The notes beneath the pieces are model-generated. The model ran no database searches, was not told the origin of the DNA, and was given only the letters and a program-made list of their open reading frames with translations. A program made the translations under genes and the position numbers. Below are positions 58,755 to 64,000 of a stretch of DNA of 64,000 nucleotides, one piece after another; the first letter of the stretch is position 1; each line of letters opens with the position of its first letter. Source of the stretch: Cycas panzhihuaensis (lineage: Eukaryota; Cycadophyta); the NCBI GenBank assembly GCA_023213395.1, contig CM041465.1, positions 92,511,741-92,575,740 of the forward strand, given 5' to 3'.

Positions 58755-60110
58755 ATTCATAATAACATTTATTTTTCCTTTTTAATACCAAATTTTAAAA
58801 TCATATATTTGTAGTTTACTAACCTAATTTTGTTATTCGACTAATAAATCTTATTACTTAAAAAAGTATTGAAGACTATTATGATCTATTTTAACAAGGA
58901 ACTTATTACCTAATAAATATTGATGCCATTTATGTACTACATCTGTGATAGTTAATATTTCCTTTTCATAGACAGTTTTAAGCTTTTTTGATTATTTTAT
59001 TATCGACTTTCATAAATAATAGGAGGTCTATCTTACATTAAAATTACACTAATTCCTACTCCTAATGTATCGTATTCTATGGTGAAAGTTTTTGTGAAAT
59101 ATGGTGTTACTATTAAGGGCAAGGTTGTTACAATTAATTTAAGATTTTTAAAACAAGATTGTGTTATACCATTCCATATGAAAGTTTTTTTTGTTGACAA
59201 GATTGGTCAAGATGGTAGTAATATATACATAGTTTTTTTACAAATCGATGATAATATTTGATAAGTCCCAAGAATCCTCTCAATATTTTAATAGTATGTA
59301 GGACAAGCCATTCTATTATAACTTTGATTTTATCTAAATCAACCATAACTCCATTTTTAGAAATGATATACCTCAAATAATATATTTATTGTTTACCGAA
59401 GCTACATTTAAATTTCTTTACAAACTTTTTTTGTTCTTGTAATGTATTAAGGACCTTGTCTATATTGATGGAATGATCTTCCTAAATTTTACTATAAAGA
59501 AGTATGTCATCGAAGAATACTAATATAAATTTCCTTTAAAAAGGAGAAATAACCTAATTCATTATTACTTAGAAAGTAGAAAGTATATTACATAAGCTAA
59601 ATGACATTACTTTGAATTCATAATGTACTTCATTCGTATAAAACATTATTTTATATATATCTTCATTTATCATCTTAATCTAATAATAACCTGATCTAAG
59701 ATCTAGCTTTATAAAATATTGAGCACCATTTAATTCATCAAGTAGTTCATCAATTCGTCGTATACAAAATTTATTTTTAATGGTAATTTTATTGAGATCG
59801 TGATAATCAATTCACATTTGAAAGGAGCTATCTTTTTTCTTACCAAGACTACAAGTGTAACAAATGGACTTTTACTTGGTGTAACAGCTCCAAGTTCTAG
59901 TAATTCATGAACTATGCACTTAATTTCATTTTTATGTTTATAAAGATATTAATATGATTTGCTAATAATAAATGTAGAGCTTTTCTCTAATTTAATTATA
60001 TATTCCATATCATGATCAAGGGACAAGGTTATTGGAAGTTCTTAAAATATTATTTTGTGTTTATTAATTAAGTTTTACATTTGATTATCCATGAATTCTT
60101 GCTTACTATT
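58755..60110 (-). pseudogene. Reverse transcriptase of chromovirus element D
   Basis: Minus strand: [53 protein letters not shown] (about 59760-59700) and FFDDILLYS (Asp pair within 59517-59506). Then YIISKNGVMVDLDKIKVI and RGFLGLIKYYHRFVKK, which are open at 59376-59164. Many stops. Interrupted by copia-1 at 58755, and the pol continues at 37963. Confidence 0.85.
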
Positions 60111-61217
60111 TTCCATTTTTATTAAGAAGAATTATATCACACATCCTAGATACCCTTCATGGAGTAATTTATTCATTTGATACAAAGTTATTTGTTGAGT
60201 ATCAGGAGTCATCATTCCTTATAGCCTAATGGTCTTATCACTTTCTTTGAATCTCATAAATATTTCTTGTAAATTTGTTTCATAGGTACTTAGGGTTCTT
60301 AACCATTAACTTCTTAATACTACATTGTCTCTTTTAATTTTAATAACAAAAAAAAATCTACTCTTAATGTATAATCACCCAAGGAGATCTTAAGATTTTT
60401 CAAGATTTTTTCACCCTTATTTATCTATAACCACTAACTTGAACTTGGAATGCAGGTATTTTTGTAACCTATAGACCTAAATTTTGGGCATAGTGGTGTT
60501 TAATAAAATTATAGGTACTTCTTAGATCAATTAGAATGATTAACCTTTTTTTTTAATAAATCCTTTAACTTTAGGGTTTTAGGTCTTGAGATTCCTAACA
60601 TTATTGATAAAGATATTATTAGTTCTTTCTCAAACTATTGATCATCACCTACATAATCCTCTTCTTCCACTATCTTGGTTATTTCATCCATTATTTTTCA
60701 GTTTGTATTAACTAATAAATATAGTTTCCATTCTTAGTATTTGTGTCCTTTTTTCCTTTTCTTATTATACTAATAATAAGTTTTTTTTAGTATGTTCTTC
60801 CATTTCTTTCTCCATCAATTGTTGACATTTTCATACATTATTTTATGGACTATTATTTCCTTTTTCAATTCTATTAAAATAAGGATTTCTTTTTTTCATT
60901 GATTGTTCTTTTAATTATTATAATATTCGATCTAAAAGATTTGTTATTTCTTAGCATCAATAGATGATAATAAGATTTTTTTAAAACTAAAAAGCCCTAG
61001 CTAAGTGAATAACCTCATTGAGATCTTGAGGTTTTTGTGCTTTAACGTCAATTTTAATATTATGTTGTATGCCTAATATAAATAATTCAACCTTTCGAGG
61101 TAATGATAAGTTAATTATTTTGTAAACTAACTTAGTAAAACTTTGACAATACTCATCTACTATTGCTTTTTATTGTAATTTATTTAGTTAAGAAAAATAA
61201 TCATTGTCCCATGCATC
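60111..61217 (-). pseudogene. gag and protease region of element D
   Basis: The minus-strand gag remnant VDEYCQSFTKLVYKIINLSL and PRKVELFILGIQHNIKIDVK (about 61165-61045) leads to a degraded knuckle and protease region. There, VFFVIKIKRDNVV-like and WLRTLSTYETNLQEIFM (about 60310-60250) are recognisable. It starts abruptly at the E-family LTR at 61218. Confidence 0.7.
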
Positions 61218-61434
61218 TATTAGGTGTAATACCCAATTACATGTATATTACTCTTATGTAATCTCTCTCTTCCTTTTTATTTATATTTTTATATTAGAGG
61301 TTATGGGCCACCTAGAGATGTGTGCTACCTCTAATTTGACTAATGGGGTTCTCTCATTAATGGTGAGCATATATTATAAGTATGTATTTCTCATTCTCTC
61401 TAATTGAGCTTTGTCTAATTCTCTACATATGATG
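61218..61434 (+). repeat. Partial LTR of the element E family
   Basis: TATTAGGTGTAATACCCAA.. and AGAGATGTGTGCTACCTCTAAT match 34785-34910. The match ends where copia-4 begins at 61435. It is a truncated or split LTR inserted in gag of D. Confidence 0.7.
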
Positions 61435-62093
61435 TGTTGAGAATACAAGGTCCCAAACCTTTTAACCACCACCAAGATCTATTACATTCTTACAACTAGT
61501 TATAGAAATTGAAACTTAAAATTACATGCAAGCTCTAAAATCAGAGATTATATAATAACATGAAAATAAAATACAAGCATCACATATGCACCTGATATAA
61601 TATGGTAAAACCTTAGCAGTATGCTAAGGAAACATCCACATAAGAAAGGTATCGATCTTTATTACTGTAGAATGGAGAAACAGTACATTAGTTACAAAGT
61701 GCCCTCAGGAACAACAACCAGCTACCGCCTTCTTCACAGTACATTACACACATACAACATAATAAGAAAGCCCTAAAATGGGTTACATGAGAGGGATATC
61801 TAGGGCATAAATATCAATAGTAGAATCTAGGGTATTTGTATTGAACGACCTTGATTCTCTTTACATTTTACTATACTTTACATGGCTAATTTTTTAGGTT
61901 GGGTAAATTTTTTGGGTTGGGGGCTATCACCCCCGAACCCCTACCTAGCGGGGGGTGTTCCACGCCCCCTGCACCCTCTGGTCAAGGGGGGCTCTCGTCC
62001 CCCTTAAAACCCCTCAAGAAAGATTAGGGGGGCAAACTGTGCTGAAAACATGCCAAACTTTTAGCCCCATAATTGTTGTCATAATATCCAACA
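61435..62093 (-). repeat. 3' LTR of copia-4
   Basis: Minus strand TGTTGGATATTATGAC (62093) to GTATTCTCAACA (61435), 659 bases. Contains three G/C hairpins in a row (61914-62005). The partner LTR is outside the window. Confidence 0.8.
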
Positions 62094-62105
62094 ATCTCCA
62101 CCTTG
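62094..62105 (-). other. Polypurine tract of copia-4
   Basis: Minus strand CAAGGTGGAGAT directly before TGTTGGATATT, the usual form in Tork-type copia elements. Confidence 0.8.
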
Positions 62106-62187
62106 ATAACAATTACCCGGTACCTTTCCTAGACTGTTCATCATCTTTTCTACAAGCTAAGAGAAGTCAAACACCATTTGAACTTCT

Positions 62188-64000
62188 CTAATGGTATTGG
62201 TTTTGTGAATATATCATCACAATTCTGATTGGTGTGAATATTCTTAAGTACCACTTCACCTGCTTCCATAACTTGTCTAACAAAATGGTACTTAAGAGCA
62301 ATATGCTTTGTTCTACTATGATAAGCTGGATTCTTGCTAAGTAAATGACACTTTGACTGTCACAAAATACCTTTACATTTTCCTGCCTCCTTCCAAGCTT
62401 AACCAATAGACCCTGTAACTAGATTATTTCTTTACAAGCATGTGCTATAGCAACATATTTAACTTCTGTGGTTGATAATGCAATTGTGCTCTGCAATTTA
62501 GTCATCCAACTAACTGGACCATTTACAAGAGTAAAAACATAACCTGAAGTAGACCTTCTTTTGTCTAAATTTCTTGTAAAGTCTGAATCAACATATCCAT
62601 AAACTTGATTACCTATACCTCCAAAGGTGATGCAGTAGTCACTCATGCCTCTCAAATATCGAAGCATCCATTTCACTGCAGTCCAATGTTCCTTTCCTGG
62701 ATTTGCCATAAATCTGCTAACTACACCGATTGAATGTGAAATATCAGGTCTTGTACATACCATGGCATACATCAAACTTCCTATTGCACTGGCATAAGGC
62801 ACACGAGACATATAAGCCTTTTCTTCTTCACTACTAAGACTCATATTCAAAGAAAACTTGAAGTGGGAAGCCAATGGGATACTCACTGGTTTAACATTTA
62901 CCATCCCAAACTTGGTTAGCACCTTCTGCACATATTTCTGTTGTGATAACCATAGCTTACCATTTTTTCTGTCTCTGTGTATCTCCATGCCTAAGATTTA
63001 TTTTATAGCTCCTAGATCCTTCATATCAAAAGTCATAGCCAATTGAGCCTTTAGCTTATTGATTTCTTCCATGCTCTTGCTTGCAACCAGCATGTCATCA
63101 ACATATAATACCAAGATAATGAATAAGTCATTGTCCATAAATTTAAAGTAAACACAATGATCATACTCACTTTTTTTAAAATTTTTGCTCTCCATGAAGG
63201 CATTAAATTTCTTGTACCACTGCTTGGGTGATTGTTTCAGGCCATACAATGATTTCCTGAGCCTGCAAATAAGTCTTTTCATGCCATCTTATACAAACCC
63301 TTCTGGTTGATCCATATAGATCTCCTCATCTAAATCTCCATGTAGAAAAGCCGTTTTTATATCTAACTGCTCCAACTCCAAATCGAGAGAAGTTACCAAT
63401 GCTAATAGCACTTGAATTGAAACAAGTTTAACAACTGGTGAAAAGATCTCATGAAAGCCAATACCTGCTTTCTTTGCAAAACCTTTAGCCACTAGTCTTG
63501 CCCTATATTTATCAACCTTTCCATCAACATCTGTTTTCCTTTTGAAAAACCACCTACAACCAACAGTCTTCCTACCATGTGGAAGTTCTACCAAGTCCCA
63601 TGAATTATTTTTCTTCAAAGCATCTATCTCTTCCTGCATAGCCCTTATCCACTTCTCACCATGGATATCATCTACTGCTTCCTGATAACATGTGGGCCCA
63701 CCATTATTATAAACTAAAGCAATAGAAATAGAAGGGCTGTACTTGTCAGGTGGATGACTAACTCATGTAAATCTTGTAAATGTTGGCAGAGGACTGTCCA
63801 CATATTCCTGTGAATCTATTACTGATTCATCTTCAGAAAGATCTTCATGCTCTTCTAATTCCACAGATGGTTGTATTTCAAACTTGACTTATTGATGTTC
63901 AGCTTGCTACTCTTGTTTTATTTCAACTTCTCTACTGTCTGATTTTACAAGGGGAGATTCATCAAATACGACATATCTGTTAATGGTGATTTTGTGGGCA
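62188..64000 (-). pseudogene. pol: pol (integrase end, RT, RNase H) of copia-4
   Basis: Minus strand, one frame with few in-frame stops. The integrase end YVVFDESPLV lies near 63970. RT runs from NNSWDLVELPHGRKTVGCRW (63606) through RARLVAKGF, LDIKTAFLHGDLDEEIYM and SLYGLKQSPKQWYKKF to LYVDDMLVAS (Asp pair at 63099-63094). RNase H includes LMYAMVCTRPDISHSIGVVS, WMLRYLRGMSDYCITF, DKRRSTSGYVF and ALSTTEVKYVAIAHACKEII. Stops at 63290, 62995 and 62420 stand where Gln or Trp is expected. MEIHRDRKNGKLWLSQQKY and the RNase H wording fit the Tork lineage. Confidence 0.9.

Larger units (their letters stand above)
61435..64000 (-). mobile_element. Copia-4: Tork-like Ty1/copia element, 3' part
   Basis: Minus-strand element entering from the right window edge: pol end, purine tract and 3' LTR (61435-62093). 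Protein sequence is the best preserved in the window, so it is probably the youngest copia here. It lies in the E-family LTR. Confidence 0.9.

Overview
The window is a block of plant nuclear heterochromatin made almost wholly of nested LTR retrotransposons. I found no convincing host gene, rRNA, tRNA or CRISPR. The evidence for a plant is the family content: Ty3/gypsy elements with a Tat-type reverse transcriptase and a second (archaeal-type) RNase H, a plant mobile domain (PMD) gene, a chromovirus with a chromodomain, Ty1/copia elements with initiator-Met-type primer sites, and nested insertion. A flowering plant is most likely; the sequence does not tell me the species.

Layout. (1) 1-28975: element C, a plus-strand Tat-like Ty3/gypsy copy whose 5' end lies outside the window. 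It lost its RT, RNase H and integrase core in an internal deletion. Its gag is split by element A (2935-19658, minus strand, target duplication GATGC), a longer copy of the same family. (2) 28976-32557: the 3' part of an old plus-strand copia element (copia-2), with integrase end, RT and RNase H remnants and LTR-like sequence. (3) 32708-35100: a short LTR element (E) with no recognisable protein. (4) 35980-61217: a degraded minus-strand chromovirus (D), split by copia-1 (37964-58754, minus), which is itself split by element B (38460-55092, plus, target duplication CTTTC), the most complete Tat-like copy at 16633 bases. (5) 61218-61434: a partial LTR of the E family. It is cut by copia-4 (61435 to the window end, minus), a Tork-like copia element whose RT is still easy to read.

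The three Tat-like copies (A, B, C) share one plan: a 2.6-2.7 kb LTR; PBS of the form TGGCRACCATACTRGGGA; a long gag with a CX2HX4HX4C knuckle; protease; RT; RNase H; integrase; a block carrying a gene on the opposite strand; an extra RNase H ORF; a polypurine tract; and the LTR. The opposite-strand gene encodes a PMD-like protein with an acidic linker and a coiled-coil/basic tail. It has a 111-112 base phase-1 intron at the same place in all three copies and its own TATA box, and it lies head-to-head with the extra RNase H ORF. An intron can survive retrotransposition only when it is antisense to the genomic RNA, so this looks like a captured host gene carried as a separate transcription unit. 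It is the most interesting signal here.

All copies are broken by stops and small shifts. The stops are mostly Gln or Trp codons turned to TAA or TAG, as expected from long-term cytosine methylation and deamination. The coding potential is therefore historical, but comparing the three copies recovers the original architecture.
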